Positions 20,031-29,285 of a stretch of DNA of 64,000 nt are shown piece after piece; position 1 is the stretch's first letter, and each line of letters begins with the position of its first letter. The notes under the pieces were generated by a model. It searched no databases and had not been told where the DNA came from. It saw only the letters and a program-made list of their open reading frames with translations. The stretch is from Carnimonas nigrificans ATCC BAA-78 (GTDB lineage: Bacteria > Pseudomonadota > Gammaproteobacteria > Pseudomonadales > Halomonadaceae). The position numbers were made by a program, and so were the translations under genes. The stretch is taken from positions 186,001 through 250,000 of the forward strand of contig NZ_JAGO01000010.1 of assembly GCF_000526695.1 (NCBI RefSeq), written 5' to 3'.

Positions 20031-21532
20031 CAGTTGCCCTTGGGAATAGTCAACACCTGCCCCGCTTGCACCACATCCAGGGCAAGGTTATTGGCCTTTT
20101 TCAGCGCCTCGACCGTTACGCCCTGGCGCTGGGCAATCAGGGTCAGGGAATCACCGGGGCGCACGCGATACTGGTTGCTCCCTACCCTGGTGCCCTCCTG
20201 GTTCGCCAGATAGGTACCGGGCGGCGGATGCTGATGGAAGTAGGAGGTAATTCCCGTGAAAATCGCCTGGGCAATTTGCTGCTGATGAGAAGGTGACTTC
20301 AGCATCCGTTCCTCGGAAGGATTCGACAGGTAACCTGTTTCAACCAGCAGTGAGGGAATATCCGGCGATTTGAGCACCACAAAGCCTGCCTGATCCACGC
20401 GGCCGGTATGCAGACGATTGAAGCGCCCCAGATGGTCGATCAATTGACGGCCCGCGCTCAACGAGGCGTTGATGGTCGCCGTCATGCTCAGATCAAGCAG
20501 CACGCCGCGCAGCATCTCATCCTTGTCGCTCAGATCAAGGTCGCCTTCGACGCCACCGATCAGGTCGGAATTATTCTCTTTTTGCGCCAGCCAGCGCGCT
20601 GTTTCAGAGGTAGCGCCGTGCTGCGACAGTGCATAGACCGAAGAGCCACGCGCCGAGCGGGAGGCCGCTGCATCGGCGTGTACCGACACGAAGAAGTCAG
20701 CATGATCCTTGCGCGCAATCTCGGTACGTCCGCGCAGCGGTACAAAGGTGTCGTCATCGCGGGTCATGCGCGCCACGAAGCCACGCGAATTATCAAACAG
20801 CGACTTCACACGCTTGCCGATTTGCAGCACGACGGTTTTCTCAAGCGTACCGCCGGGGCCATGGGTACCGGGGTCCTTGCCGCCATGCCCCGGGTCGATA
20901 ATGACCACGATATCGCGACCATGGCCCTGGTTCGCCTTCGGGCTGACCGCTACAGCAACATTGGGAGATACGGGCGGCGTCTGCGACTGGCGTTCGGCAT
21001 TGGCCTGCTGCTGCTTGATGATATCGGCAATCGGATCGCCCGCTGCGCCCTGTTGTGCCATCTGCTTCGGCTGCGTTTCAGGATCACCGTTTTCACCACT
21101 GTCACCGGCCTGCATGTCTACCACGACACGGCTGCCCTGCTTGCCTGGCGCTGCCCCTAGAGGAAACTGGCCATAGGCCACGGGGTGCGCCAGATCAATC
21201 ACGACGCGCAAATCATGCCCATTGCGCGTTGCCCAACGGATGTTCTTGAACAGCGCTTCCTGCCTGGCACTGTCAGCGATATTCGGCTGCGTGCTGGTAT
21301 TTTTGAAATCAACCACCAGTCGCGCCGGGTCTTTCAGCGTGAATACCTGGTAATCAACGTCGCCATCAACGTCGAATACCGCTCGCGTGGTGCCATCGTG
21401 GCTCCAGGTACGAATTCCGGTTAACTGCATTGCCTGAGCGGTACTGAACGCTTGCAGCAACAGACAGCCCATCATCAGCAGGCAGGCAAGCCACCAGCGC
21501 GACTTTGACATAAATACCAGGGGTAAACTCAC
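20030..21532 (-). CDS. amiB: N-acetylmuramoyl-L-alanine amidase with LysM
   Basis: Periplasmic zinc amidase that cuts septal peptidoglycan during cell separation. Signal peptide ending near AQA, AMIN domain (about 40-140) and a linker. The catalytic Amidase_3 domain has [22 protein letters not shown] and LVETGYLSN, giving the zinc ligands His/Glu/His and the catalytic Glu. A C-terminal LysM ([18 protein letters not shown]) binds the wall. Start is GTG at 21532 (GGAGG upstream, GTGA overlap with tsaE); ATG at 21511 gives a cleaner signal peptide and is a real alternative. AmiB versus AmiC is not decided. Confidence 0.92.
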   Translation of the reverse strand: MSLPLVFMSKSRWWLACLLMMGCLLLQAFSTAQAMQLTGIRTWSHDGTTRAVFDVDGDVDYQVFTLKDPARLVVDFKNTSTQPNIADSARQEALFKNIRWATRNGHDLRVVIDLAHPVAYGQFPLGAAPGKQGSRVVVDMQAGDSGENGDPETQPKQMAQQGAAGDPIADIIKQQQANAERQSQTPPVSPNVAVAVSPKANQGHGRDIVVIIDPGHGGKDPGTHGPGGTLEKTVVLQIGKRVKSLFDNSRGFVARMTRDDDTFVPLRGRTEIARKDHADFFVSVHADAAASRSARGSSVYALSQHGATSETARWLAQKENNSDLIGGVEGDLDLSDKDEMLRGVLLDLSMTATINASLSAGRQLIDHLGRFNRLHTGRVDQAGFVVLKSPDIPSLLVETGYLSNPSEERMLKSPSHQQQIAQAIFTGITSYFHQHPPPGTYLANQEGTRVGSNQYRVRPGDSLTLIAQRQGVTVEALKKANNLALDVVQAGQVLTIPKGN

Positions 21533-22041
21533 TCTGCCTCCGATAAGGTTCGATCAAGCGCCGCCACTGCGCGCGCTCCCGCGTCGCTGTAAGCGGTAAT
21601 ACACGCTTTACGGCCGCTCTCAAGCACATCTATATGAATACGCAGATCAGGGGCAGGCAGGCCACCTTCTCCGCGTGAGGGCCATTCGACCAGATAAAGC
21701 CCCTTCTCCTTGAAGAGATCGCGAGCGCCGATAAATTCAAGCTCCTCGGGATCTGCAAGGCGATAAAGGTCGAAATGATAGATGCGCCGCTCGGCGATGT
21801 TATAGGGTTCCAGCAAGGTATAGGTAGGGCTTTTGACCGCCCCGTTAAATCCCGCGCCCCTGAGAACACCTCGCGTGAGCGTGGTTTTGCCCGCGCCCAG
21901 TTCACCTTCAAGAAACACACAGCCGTTGAAATCGAGGGCGTGTCCAAGCGCGCGACCCAGCGCAATCTGCGCGTTTTCATCACGCAGCGTGCACTCAAGC
22001 GACGCGACGCCACTGCTGAGCGAAGAAGAACCTGATGACAT
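21529..22041 (-). CDS. tsaE: tRNA threonylcarbamoyladenosine biosynthesis ATPase TsaE
   Basis: ATPase that works with TsaB and TsaD to make t6A37 in ANN-decoding tRNAs. 170 residues. Walker A GELGAGKTTLTRG at about 46, SPTYTLLEPY and HFDLYRLADPEELEFIG, all family hallmarks. It is 8 bases after nnr and overlaps amiB by 4 bases, in the standard order. Confidence 0.95.
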   Translation of the reverse strand: MSSGSSSLSSGVASLECTLRDENAQIALGRALGHALDFNGCVFLEGELGAGKTTLTRGVLRGAGFNGAVKSPTYTLLEPYNIAERRIYHFDLYRLADPEELEFIGARDLFKEKGLYLVEWPSRGEGGLPAPDLRIHIDVLESGRKACITAYSDAGARAVAALDRTLSEAE

Positions 22042-22049
22042 GCGAACGG

Positions 22050-23588
22050 TTAGCCTTGGTGCGAGGGGTTGACAATACGATGCGCAAAGGATGCCAGATC
22101 TGACGCCATGAGGCCACGTTCACCGTACTTTTCGGCAGCACTATCGGCAGCCATGGCATGCACCAGCACACCGGTACGGGCGGCATCACTCGGCGACAAG
22201 CCCTGCACCAGCAGTCCTGCAATGATACCGGTCAGCACATCGCCCATACCGCCACTGGCCATACCGGGGTTACCGAAAGGGCACAGCGCGGTGTGAGCAT
22301 CATCATCGCCATCGACAATCAAGGTACCATTGCCTTTCAGCACGATAACTCCGCCGCGCAGCTGCCACAGCCGCTGCGCGGCTGTCTTGCGATCCGCCTG
22401 AACCTCGGCGGCGCTGATCCCCAGCATAGCGGCTGCTTCGCCTGGGTGCGGGGTGAGAATCCAGTTATCACGCTTAAGATCGGCATAACAGGATTCAAGC
22501 AGATGCAGCGCATCGGCATCCACCACGACCGGACGCTCGCTCTTCAGCACCGTAGCCAGCAGCGACTGCCCCCATTCGCCCTGCCCCAGCCCCGGGCCAA
22601 CCGCGACGGCACGCGCGCCTTCAAGCAGGTCATCAAGCTGCGCGCCCTTCTCTACAGCACGCACCATCAATACCGGACAACGCGCCAGAGCAGGCGCAAG
22701 ATGCAACGCATCGGTCGCCAGACTCACAAGCCCTGCCCCGGCCCGAGCCGCTGCCTCACTCACCATAATGCAGGAGCCGCCAAAGCCCGGCTGACCGCCC
22801 ACCACCAAAAGGTGCCCAGTGTGGCCCTTATGGCTACTCGGTAGCCGTGGCGGCAGCATGGCGGGCAGCAGGTCATGATCCAGCAATACCGCCTGTGGCG
22901 CTACCCGCTCGAATATCTCGGCATCAATGCCAAGGTCATCAAAGACCCGCTCACCGCACACATCGGCGGCATTCCCGGTGTAGAGGCCCAGCTTACGACC
23001 AATAAAGCTGAGCGTTACCGATGCCTCCATGGCCTGCCCAACGTGACCGGTATCGGCATCGACGCCGCTGGGTAGATCAAGCGCCAGCACGGGAGCGGGA
23101 TGTTCATTGACCCACTCGATCACTTCCTTGTAACGCCCGCGTGGAGCACCTCGGGTGCCCGTACCGAGCAAGCCGTCAACGATAAGATCAATATCGCCGC
23201 TATCGCTCAGCGTCGTATCAGCCCAGTAGATCGGCACGCCCTCCTCCAGCGCCATGCGATACGCCTGAGCCGCGTGCTCGGTCAGCGCTTCCGGGTCCTT
23301 GAGCGCCAGTACTTCCGACGCCAGCCCGCTGCGTCGCGCCAGCGCCGCCACGATATAGCCATCACCGGCATTGTTGCCAGCACCGCACAACACCAGAATA
23401 CGGTGGGCGCTCGGCCAGCGCTTGCGCAGTAGCGTGAAGGCGGACTCACCGGCACGGCGCATCAGTTCGAAACCGGACAGCCCGCCTTCCATCGCGAGAC
23501 GATCAAGCTGGCGGGTCTGGGCGGCGCTGTAGAGCTGCGCCAGCAGTGGCACTGGCTCCGCACGGCGCGTATGACGAGGTTGGCTCAT
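22050..23588 (-). CDS. nnr: Bifunctional NAD(P)H-hydrate epimerase/dehydratase
   Basis: Repairs hydrated NAD(P)H. The N-terminal YjeF_N epimerase domain (about 1-215) has CGAGNNAGDGYIVAALA and LDLPSGVDADTG. The C-terminal ADP-dependent dehydratase domain (about 230-510) has VVGGQPGFGGS, LTPHPGEAAAMLG and GMASGGMGDVLTGI. The start at ATG 23588 (MSQPRH) gives 512 residues; an upstream open extension of 19 codons has no support. First gene of the long minus-strand operon, divergent from queG. Confidence 0.94.
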   Translation of the reverse strand: MSQPRHTRRAEPVPLLAQLYSAAQTRQLDRLAMEGGLSGFELMRRAGESAFTLLRKRWPSAHRILVLCGAGNNAGDGYIVAALARRSGLASEVLALKDPEALTEHAAQAYRMALEEGVPIYWADTTLSDSGDIDLIVDGLLGTGTRGAPRGRYKEVIEWVNEHPAPVLALDLPSGVDADTGHVGQAMEASVTLSFIGRKLGLYTGNAADVCGERVFDDLGIDAEIFERVAPQAVLLDHDLLPAMLPPRLPSSHKGHTGHLLVVGGQPGFGGSCIMVSEAAARAGAGLVSLATDALHLAPALARCPVLMVRAVEKGAQLDDLLEGARAVAVGPGLGQGEWGQSLLATVLKSERPVVVDADALHLLESCYADLKRDNWILTPHPGEAAAMLGISAAEVQADRKTAAQRLWQLRGGVIVLKGNGTLIVDGDDDAHTALCPFGNPGMASGGMGDVLTGIIAGLLVQGLSPSDAARTGVLVHAMAADSAAEKYGERGLMASDLASFAHRIVNPSHQG

Positions 23589-23894
23589 GAAAACTCCCGA
23601 TAGCGACAAAGAGCAACGCGATCGGCCTGGCCGCGTGCTCACCAATGCGAATAGTGTGCCAGCCGCCCCGTGTGACGCAACTGCCGACTTTCGCGCTCAG
23701 CTACACCTTCAGGCATAATAGCCACGCCCACACCCTGTACGGTAGCTCTCTGGCCTGGGAGCCTGTTCAATGTCTCGCGAGCTAACGCCATGCAAGGCAA
23801 GAACGCGGCGAACAGACGCTTATACCCAGAAGTGACCTGCTGCCGGCCACCCTGCACGCGACTACCGTCTTTCAGCCATTCTTGTATTCACGCT
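23589..23894. other. Divergent intergenic region nnr / queG
   Basis: About 306 bases between two divergent starts, so it must hold both promoters. Frames are open on both strands for part of it, but nothing family-like is encoded. I see no clear operator or structured RNA. Confidence 0.5.
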
Positions 23895-25022
23895 ATGTCC
23901 TCACCTTCCTCTACATTGCCGAATGACGCCCCGCAACCGCTGGATCAGCGGCAACTGCAAGCACTCAAGGAGAAGATCCAGGTGTGGGGCCGCGAGCTGG
24001 GGTTCCAGCAGCTCGGCGTGGCTGATATTGATCTAGGCGAGCATCAGCACCATTTGCAGCGCTGGATCGAGCAGAAGATGCACGGCGAAATGGGCTATAT
24101 GGCGGAGCATGGCGCCAAGCGCTGGCACCCCGAGCAACTGGTGCCGGGCACCCAGCGTATTATTACCGCGCGCATGGATTACCTTCCCCCTGAAGTGGAA
24201 ACTACCCGTGTACTCGGTCAGCCCGAACGCGCCTATATTTCGCGCTATGCGCTGGGGCGCGACTATCACAAGGTCATTCGCAAAAGGCTCACCACCCTTG
24301 CCAAATGGATCGAAGCCGAGGTAGGCAGCATTGGCTATCGTGCCTTTGTCGATTCCGCCCCCGTACTTGAGCGCGCTCTGGCGCAGCGCAGCGGGCTGGG
24401 CTGGTTCGGCAAGAGTTCGATGCTGTTGAATCCCAAGGCAGGCTCGCTCTTCTTTCTGGGCGAGCTGTTTACCGATCTTCCGCTGCCGGTGGACGCGCCC
24501 TTCGAGCGCGAACACTGTGGCAGTTGCGATCGCTGTCAGGTGGCCTGCCCCACCGGCGCTATCGTCGATGACAAGGTAGTCGATGCGCGGCGCTGTATCT
24601 CTTACCTGACCATTGAGTTAAAGGGGCCGATTCCTCTCGAATTTCGTCGTGCCATCGGTAACCGTGTCTATGGCTGCGACGATTGTCAGCTGGTCTGCCC
24701 CTTCACGCGCTTTACCCGCGTCAGTTCACTTGAGGATTTCAGCCCTCGCCATGAGCTGGATCGCGCACGGCTGATTGATCTGTTTCGCTGGAGTGAAGAG
24801 CAGTTTCTGACCAACACCGAAGGCAGTGCCATCCGCCGCATTGGTCATGAGCGCTGGCTGCGCAATCTCGCGGTGGGGCTGGGGAATCACCCTCCTTCCG
24901 CGGAAGTAGTCGCTGCACTGCATGAGCGGCGTGAGCATCCAAGCGAGCTGGTACGCGAACATGTCGAATGGGCACTGGCTGAGCAGCAGGCCAAGGCCGA
25001 CGCCGTTATTGCCAGAGATTAA
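23895..25022 (+). CDS. queG: Epoxyqueuosine reductase
   Basis: Cobalamin- and 4Fe-4S-dependent enzyme that reduces epoxyqueuosine to queuosine in tRNA, the last queuosine step. 375 residues from the ATG at 23895 (E. coli 379). Two ferredoxin-type clusters: CGSCDRCQVACPTGAI and CDDCQLVCPF. A C-terminal HEAT-like region covers about 310-375. A 35-codon upstream open extension is Cys/Pro-rich and unlike the family. Its need for cobalamin links it to the B12 genes nearby. Confidence 0.95.
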   Translation: MSSPSSTLPNDAPQPLDQRQLQALKEKIQVWGRELGFQQLGVADIDLGEHQHHLQRWIEQKMHGEMGYMAEHGAKRWHPEQLVPGTQRIITARMDYLPPEVETTRVLGQPERAYISRYALGRDYHKVIRKRLTTLAKWIEAEVGSIGYRAFVDSAPVLERALAQRSGLGWFGKSSMLLNPKAGSLFFLGELFTDLPLPVDAPFEREHCGSCDRCQVACPTGAIVDDKVVDARRCISYLTIELKGPIPLEFRRAIGNRVYGCDDCQLVCPFTRFTRVSSLEDFSPRHELDRARLIDLFRWSEEQFLTNTEGSAIRRIGHERWLRNLAVGLGNHPPSAEVVAALHERREHPSELVREHVEWALAEQQAKADAVIARD

Positions 25023-25067
25023 CGCCCTGTACAGGGGCGGCGTTGCGCTTCGCTCTCAACGGCTTCA

Positions 25068-25832
25068 TTACGACTGCGCTTTTTGACGCAGCAGATAAAT
25101 ATCCATCACCCACCCCTTACGCTCGCGCAGCTTGTCACGTACTTCGCGAATACGCTCGCCCACTTCAGCAACGCGGCCATGAATCAACTGCTCATCGGCA
25201 CTGCCTAGACAAGCTCCCCAGAAAATCTCGCTATCAGGCGTGGCAAGCTGCAAAAAACTGCATTGACCGTCCAGCATCACCACCGCTTCATCCACCCCTT
25301 CGGGCAGCCCCTCATCACGCAAGCGCCGTCCGGTAGTGATATGAATGGTGCCATTGAGCTGATTGAGCGCGATTTGATGCCCTGCGGCGAGCAGTTGAAT
25401 ACTGGAAATGCCCGGTATCACCTTAACCTCAAGAGGCACGACACCACGCTGCTGAATCGTCTGAGCAATTCTGATGGTGCTGTCGTAGAAGGCAGGGTCG
25501 CCCCAGACCAGAATGCCCGCCGTTTGCTGCGGGCTGAGCTGTTCGCGCAGCACTTCTTCCCAGCGTTCAGCGCGCTGCTCATGCCAGGCCGCCACCCGCG
25601 CCAGATACTCCCCGCTTGCAGCACGCGGAGGATCGGGTAATCGCACCACGCGCAACGAACTGCGCCCAAAGCGCCTCAACAGCTCCTCGCGCAATAAGCG
25701 CAGCTCGCTGCTATCACTGCCTTTATCAAGCACCAGCGCAATATCAAGCTCACCAATGGCATCAATGGCCTGCTGGGTGAGCTGACGTGGATCGCCGGAG
25801 CCGATGCCGATAAGTGAAAGCGTTACCATCAT
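25068..25832 (-). CDS. cobF: Precorrin-6A synthase (deacetylating)
   Basis: Methyltransferase of the aerobic cobalamin route that methylates C-1 of precorrin-5 and removes the acetyl group. 254 residues. SAM-binding tetrapyrrole methylase fold: LSLIGIGSGDPRQLTQQAI at the N-terminus, ILVWGDPAFYDSTIRI and VIPGISSIQLLAAGHQIALN. CobF marks the oxygen-dependent pathway, so the host probably makes B12 aerobically; the other cob genes are outside. It converges on queG with a 45-base gap containing CCCTGTACAGGG. Confidence 0.92.
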   Translation of the reverse strand: MMVTLSLIGIGSGDPRQLTQQAIDAIGELDIALVLDKGSDSSELRLLREELLRRFGRSSLRVVRLPDPPRAASGEYLARVAAWHEQRAERWEEVLREQLSPQQTAGILVWGDPAFYDSTIRIAQTIQQRGVVPLEVKVIPGISSIQLLAAGHQIALNQLNGTIHITTGRRLRDEGLPEGVDEAVVMLDGQCSFLQLATPDSEIFWGACLGSADEQLIHGRVAEVGERIREVRDKLRERKGWVMDIYLLRQKAQS

Positions 25833-25926
25833 TAAATTCCAATTCTGGTGGAAGCGTGCCTGGAGGCGAGGTTAAACATAGGCGGCCAATGGTACAGCCG
25901 TCGTGCTGAGCAGGCATCACCTGAGT

Positions 25927-25996
25927 CTTCCTGGAGAGCAGGCCGCTATTAATGTCTTCACCACGCGACTGCACATACGGGCTTCTCTCCAGGGAA
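25927..25996. repeat. Imperfect inverted repeat upstream of cobF
   Basis: CTTCCTGGAGAG at 25927-25938 is matched by CTCTCCAGGGAAG at 25984-25996. The similarity extends outward on both sides (TGAGT / ACTCA, then AGGC / GCC-type ends). It lies about 100-160 bases ahead of cobF. It could form a large hairpin in the cobF leader or be a protein site. It does not match the cobalamin riboswitch consensus well enough to be called one. Confidence 0.45.
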
Positions 25997-26084
25997 GCCG
26001 CACTCAGAAGGCAACCCGTTTATCACGGCATGGCGTTCAGACTGCTGCCCCCTTGCGCCTCAACGGTTATAACGTCTTCTGATA

Positions 26085-27125
26085 TCAGGGGGTTGGCTCT
26101 GCCCGGGTCTGGAAGGCGATGGATTCCAGCCCATCAACAACACGCAGGGTGGGATTGAGGGATTGCGCATCGACAATCACGATGTTGTTGTTACGCACCG
26201 CCTTGAGCCGGCTGGCAACAGGGTCCGTGTATAGAAATTCGAGCTTCGCCAGCACATCGTCCCCCTGATAGCGAAGTCGCTCCATGGAGGTAATGACCAG
26301 AATGTCAGGGTCGAGCTGCGCAATCCTCTTCCAGCTCACGGTCGGCCACTCTTCGCCAATATCAATCAGGTTATCCAGGTTAAGCTGGCGCGCCAGATAG
26401 GCAGGTACGCCATTGTTGCCCGCCACCCACGCATCGCCATGCAGGGTGGCACTGGTGAACCAGAACACCACGCTTTGCCGGGGGCGCGTACTCTGTACGC
26501 GCTGGCTTACCGCCGCTATTCGCTGGCGCAGCGATGATGAAAGCGCTTCTCCCTGCTCGGGCACATCAAACATGCGCGCTACTTCATTGACTTCTTCCAG
26601 CACCTGACTGAAATCGAAGGGAACCCTGCGTGCGCCAGCAGCGCTGGAGCCGGCAGTTACCGCTTTATCCTCGCAATCGGACGGCGACACATAGGGAGTC
26701 ACGCCCAGCCCTAAAAAGTGGTCGGCACTCGCGACCGCCCCGCGCGGGCCAATATCGTAGACATATTGCGCCATCACCAGATCAGGGCGGGCCGACAGTA
26801 CCCTTTCGAGAGTGGGCGCGTTATCTGCCAGACGCGGCAAGCGTGGAGTGAGATCGGCATATTTTTCAGGCAGCGGGCCAAACCACAGGCTGGTGCCCAC
26901 AATGCGATCCTTGAGGCCCAGCGCCAGCAGCAGCTCGGTAGCTCCCTGACCAATGGTGACCACACGCTGGGGCGGTGCAGTAAAGGTCAGGGTGTGCCCA
27001 CAGTTGTCGATCTGATAAGGGAATGGCGCGGCGGCAGCCGACTCGGCCAGCAGTGACAGTACAAGGGCCAGCCACGCCATGGCGACGGGCAGAAACACGG
27101 ATGAATGAATAGTGCGACGGCGCAT
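26085..27125 (-). CDS. Periplasmic iron-siderophore/cobalamin-type binding protein
   Basis: Substrate-binding protein of the FepB/BtuF/FhuD class (PF01497-type), 346 residues. Signal peptide: MRRR, a hydrophobic core and AAAA before PFPYQ. It has PPQRVVTIGQGATELLLALGL and DRIVGTS at the start of lobe 1, ARPDLVMAQYVYDIGP, and LDPDILVI in lobe 2. It carries a metal chelate to an ABC importer, but no permease or ATPase gene is adjacent. The neighbour cobF hints at B12 or a precursor; the siderophore locus makes iron equally possible. Chosen start ATG 27125; a TTG seven codons upstream is weaker. Confidence 0.8.
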   Translation of the reverse strand: MRRRTIHSSVFLPVAMAWLALVLSLLAESAAAAPFPYQIDNCGHTLTFTAPPQRVVTIGQGATELLLALGLKDRIVGTSLWFGPLPEKYADLTPRLPRLADNAPTLERVLSARPDLVMAQYVYDIGPRGAVASADHFLGLGVTPYVSPSDCEDKAVTAGSSAAGARRVPFDFSQVLEEVNEVARMFDVPEQGEALSSSLRQRIAAVSQRVQSTRPRQSVVFWFTSATLHGDAWVAGNNGVPAYLARQLNLDNLIDIGEEWPTVSWKRIAQLDPDILVITSMERLRYQGDDVLAKLEFLYTDPVASRLKAVRNNNIVIVDAQSLNPTLRVVDGLESIAFQTRAEPTP

Positions 27126-27411
27126 GGCTGATAGCCATCTCCCCAATGCGTAAAGGTGCTGACCAGACGCAGGTATCGCTAGCGCTGTCAGGGCAATAGA
27201 GCCGTCATATTAGGGTGGCATTTTCCATGGTGCAAACGATTGAAACTTAACTGAAACATTCTACAGTGCGGCCCAACAGCGTCGTGGCGGCAAGGCCACC
27301 CGCTCGCAGCCGAGAGCCTGTCTGGGCTTGCTCGATAGCACCTCGGCAAATACCGACACAAAAACAAGGGATAAATATTCAGAATGGCCGCTGCAAAACG
27401 GTAGACCGTGA

Positions 27412-28323
27412 CTAAATGCGAGCCATCCAGCGCTCCCAGTGAGGGCTTAGCATCAGTTGGCGGGCGCGCGCATACTTCCAGAATCCGTACTTCTGATAAT
27501 CGAAATCCCAGTCAGAGCGGCAGCGCTGCTGCACGGCCCAGGCGCCCCACTTCACATCCGCTACGGCTCGCATTATCCACACTCGTGCTTCGATCTGTGC
27601 CGTTACTGCGCCGAAATACGCCTCGATCAGCTCATGACAATGTTCAGCGTCAACAAACATCTCCCCCAGGAAGACACCCAGCTCATAGGCGCGCTCGTTA
27701 TTCGAGGCAAACTCGAAATCCACCAGTTTGAACAAGTCAGGAGCACCCGTCGTGTCTGTGCGGAAGAGAAAGTTGCCCGGCATGGGGTCGTTATGACACG
27801 GCACCAGATCAAGCCCCGACGCCATAAAGACCTCACGGGCACGCTGGTACTGCGCAATCAGCCAGGCGAACCACGACGGCTGCTGCGTACCGAGCGAACG
27901 CCCCTGCGCGATATGTTCGTCAGTCATGGTAAATACATCCTTGCTGGTCGCCAGCAGCGGTGCCTGATGCAGGGCTCGGTAAGTGGCAACCGCCGCGTGC
28001 AAATAGCGCTCGCCGCTGAAATCCGCCGACCGTGCAGAGTGATAACCACAGAGAAACTCGCTGATCTCTATTCCGTGTTCGGCATCGAAATACACCACCG
28101 CTGGCGCTATTCCCAACTGGAAAGCCTGCTGCTGAGCCGCGATTGACTGGTGACGATCAATAAAGGCGTCCGTACCGGCACCAAAGCGTTTGACGAAATA
28201 GTGCTGATCGCCGCGTGACAACCGATAGTTGTCGTTGACCAGCCCTCCCGTAATGGGCACAAGCTGCCAGTCAGGGGCACGCGCCCATGGGGGAAGCAGC
28301 TCACGAAGGGCGGCATGATTCAT
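27412..28323 (-). CDS. Choline/aminoglycoside kinase-like phosphotransferase A
   Basis: Small-molecule kinase fold (APH/choline kinase superfamily), 303 residues. N-lobe ITGGLVNDNYRLS and YFVKRFG with the ATP lysine, catalytic loop PCHNDPMPGNFLF (HxD replaced by HND as in choline kinases) and metal motif LVDFEFASNN. This resembles LicA/choline-ethanolamine kinase-type proteins. Last gene of a three-gene operon; its ATG overlaps the previous stop (TAATG). The substrate is unknown. Confidence 0.75.
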   Translation of the reverse strand: MNHAALRELLPPWARAPDWQLVPITGGLVNDNYRLSRGDQHYFVKRFGAGTDAFIDRHQSIAAQQQAFQLGIAPAVVYFDAEHGIEISEFLCGYHSARSADFSGERYLHAAVATYRALHQAPLLATSKDVFTMTDEHIAQGRSLGTQQPSWFAWLIAQYQRAREVFMASGLDLVPCHNDPMPGNFLFRTDTTGAPDLFKLVDFEFASNNERAYELGVFLGEMFVDAEHCHELIEAYFGAVTAQIEARVWIMRAVADVKWGAWAVQQRCRSDWDFDYQKYGFWKYARARQLMLSPHWERWMARI

Positions 28324-29285
28324 TATGAAGCCCCTAGCGTGCGTAGCCGTGCGTCGCTGTTCTGCTCAAGCCAGGTTTCGAAGCGCCACAAGCGCCAACT
28401 GGCGTATTTGCCAAACTCCTGATGGCGACGCGGCGAGAGGTCCGACAAACGCTGGGCGATCAGCCCCCAGCGCAGGTCATCCAGCATCGCGTAGACCATC
28501 GCGCGCTGAAACTCGCGCTCATTAAAATAACCACGCCACTGCTCGAAGCCTTCTCGTGCCACAGCTTCGCTGTCGTAATACTCCATCAGGCAGCAGCCTA
28601 GCTGTTGAAAAGGATCGGCCAGCCCCGCCATATCGAAATCCACCAAGCGTACCCTTCCATCGCTATGCAGCAGCAGGTTGGAGAGGTTGGCATCACCGTG
28701 AATCAGCACCAGATCAACGCCAGTGGCCTTGATGGTGGCTGTCGCACGGGCAACGAAATCACTCCAGCGCGCCAGGCGTGCGGCGGCAAAATCGCTATTG
28801 GCAGCAGCCCACGACAGCAACTCACTCAACTGTTGCTCAACCGCAGCGCTGGCCCATGATCCAGCCGCTGTCAAGTGCTCAAGCGCCTTGAACGTCGTAA
28901 ACACCGCTTCGCGTGTGGCAGGGGCGTACATATCCTCAAGCCTCGCCACGCGCCACTCGGCACCCAGCGCTTCCATCACCAGCGCGGGATAGTCGGCAAC
29001 GTACTCATACACCGCAGGCGCTAACTGCTGCTCAGCGGCCACACGCGCAACGCGGCTGGCATGTTCGGTATCAATATAAAAATGGGTGTCAGGAAACCAG
29101 GACTTGATCATTACTGCCCGTTCACCGCGTTCGGCCTTGAGAAGTTCGGCATCGACACCGCGCCAGCTAGGTGACGCAAGCGACGTAAAAGGCGTTGCCA
29201 TGCGGTGTGGTTCACCGCCCAGCCAGCGGCTCGCTAGTGCGCTGAGCCGCTGCTGATGATTAGCTGGCATCGGCGTGTGCATCAT
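28323..29285 (-). CDS. APH-family phosphotransferase B
   Basis: Second kinase of the APH superfamily in this operon, about 320 residues. Catalytic loop LVLIHGDANLSNLLLH with the usual HGD, and LVDFDMAGLADPFQQLG for metal binding. The N-lobe has AVMIKSWFPDTHFYID. It differs clearly from kinase A in the catalytic loop, so the two are not a recent duplication. The start lies inside the 3' end of the amidase gene (ATG at 29285, 29282 or 29270); none has a strong ribosome site, suggesting coupling. Substrate unknown. Confidence 0.72.
   Translation of the reverse strand: MMHTPMPANHQQRLSALASRWLGGEPHRMATPFTSLASPSWRGVDAELLKAERGERAVMIKSWFPDTHFYIDTEHASRVARVAAEQQLAPAVYEYVADYPALVMEALGAEWRVARLEDMYAPATREAVFTTFKALEHLTAAGSWASAAVEQQLSELLSWAAANSDFAAARLARWSDFVARATATIKATGVDLVLIHGDANLSNLLLHSDGRVRLVDFDMAGLADPFQQLGCCLMEYYDSEAVAREGFEQWRGYFNEREFQRAMVYAMLDDLRWGLIAQRLSDLSPRRHQEFGKYASWRLWRFETWLEQNSDARLRTLGAS

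Noticed and set aside
25024-25041. CCCTGTACAGGG palindrome between queG and cobF as terminator
   Set aside because: No T-run on either strand; only a weak hairpin.
25992-26060. Plus-strand GGGAAGCCG ... CTGCTGCCCCC resembling the start of a cobalamin riboswitch
   Set aside because: No GGTG element, no GCCACTG box in the right place, and it would read antisense into the binding-protein gene with no plus-strand target.
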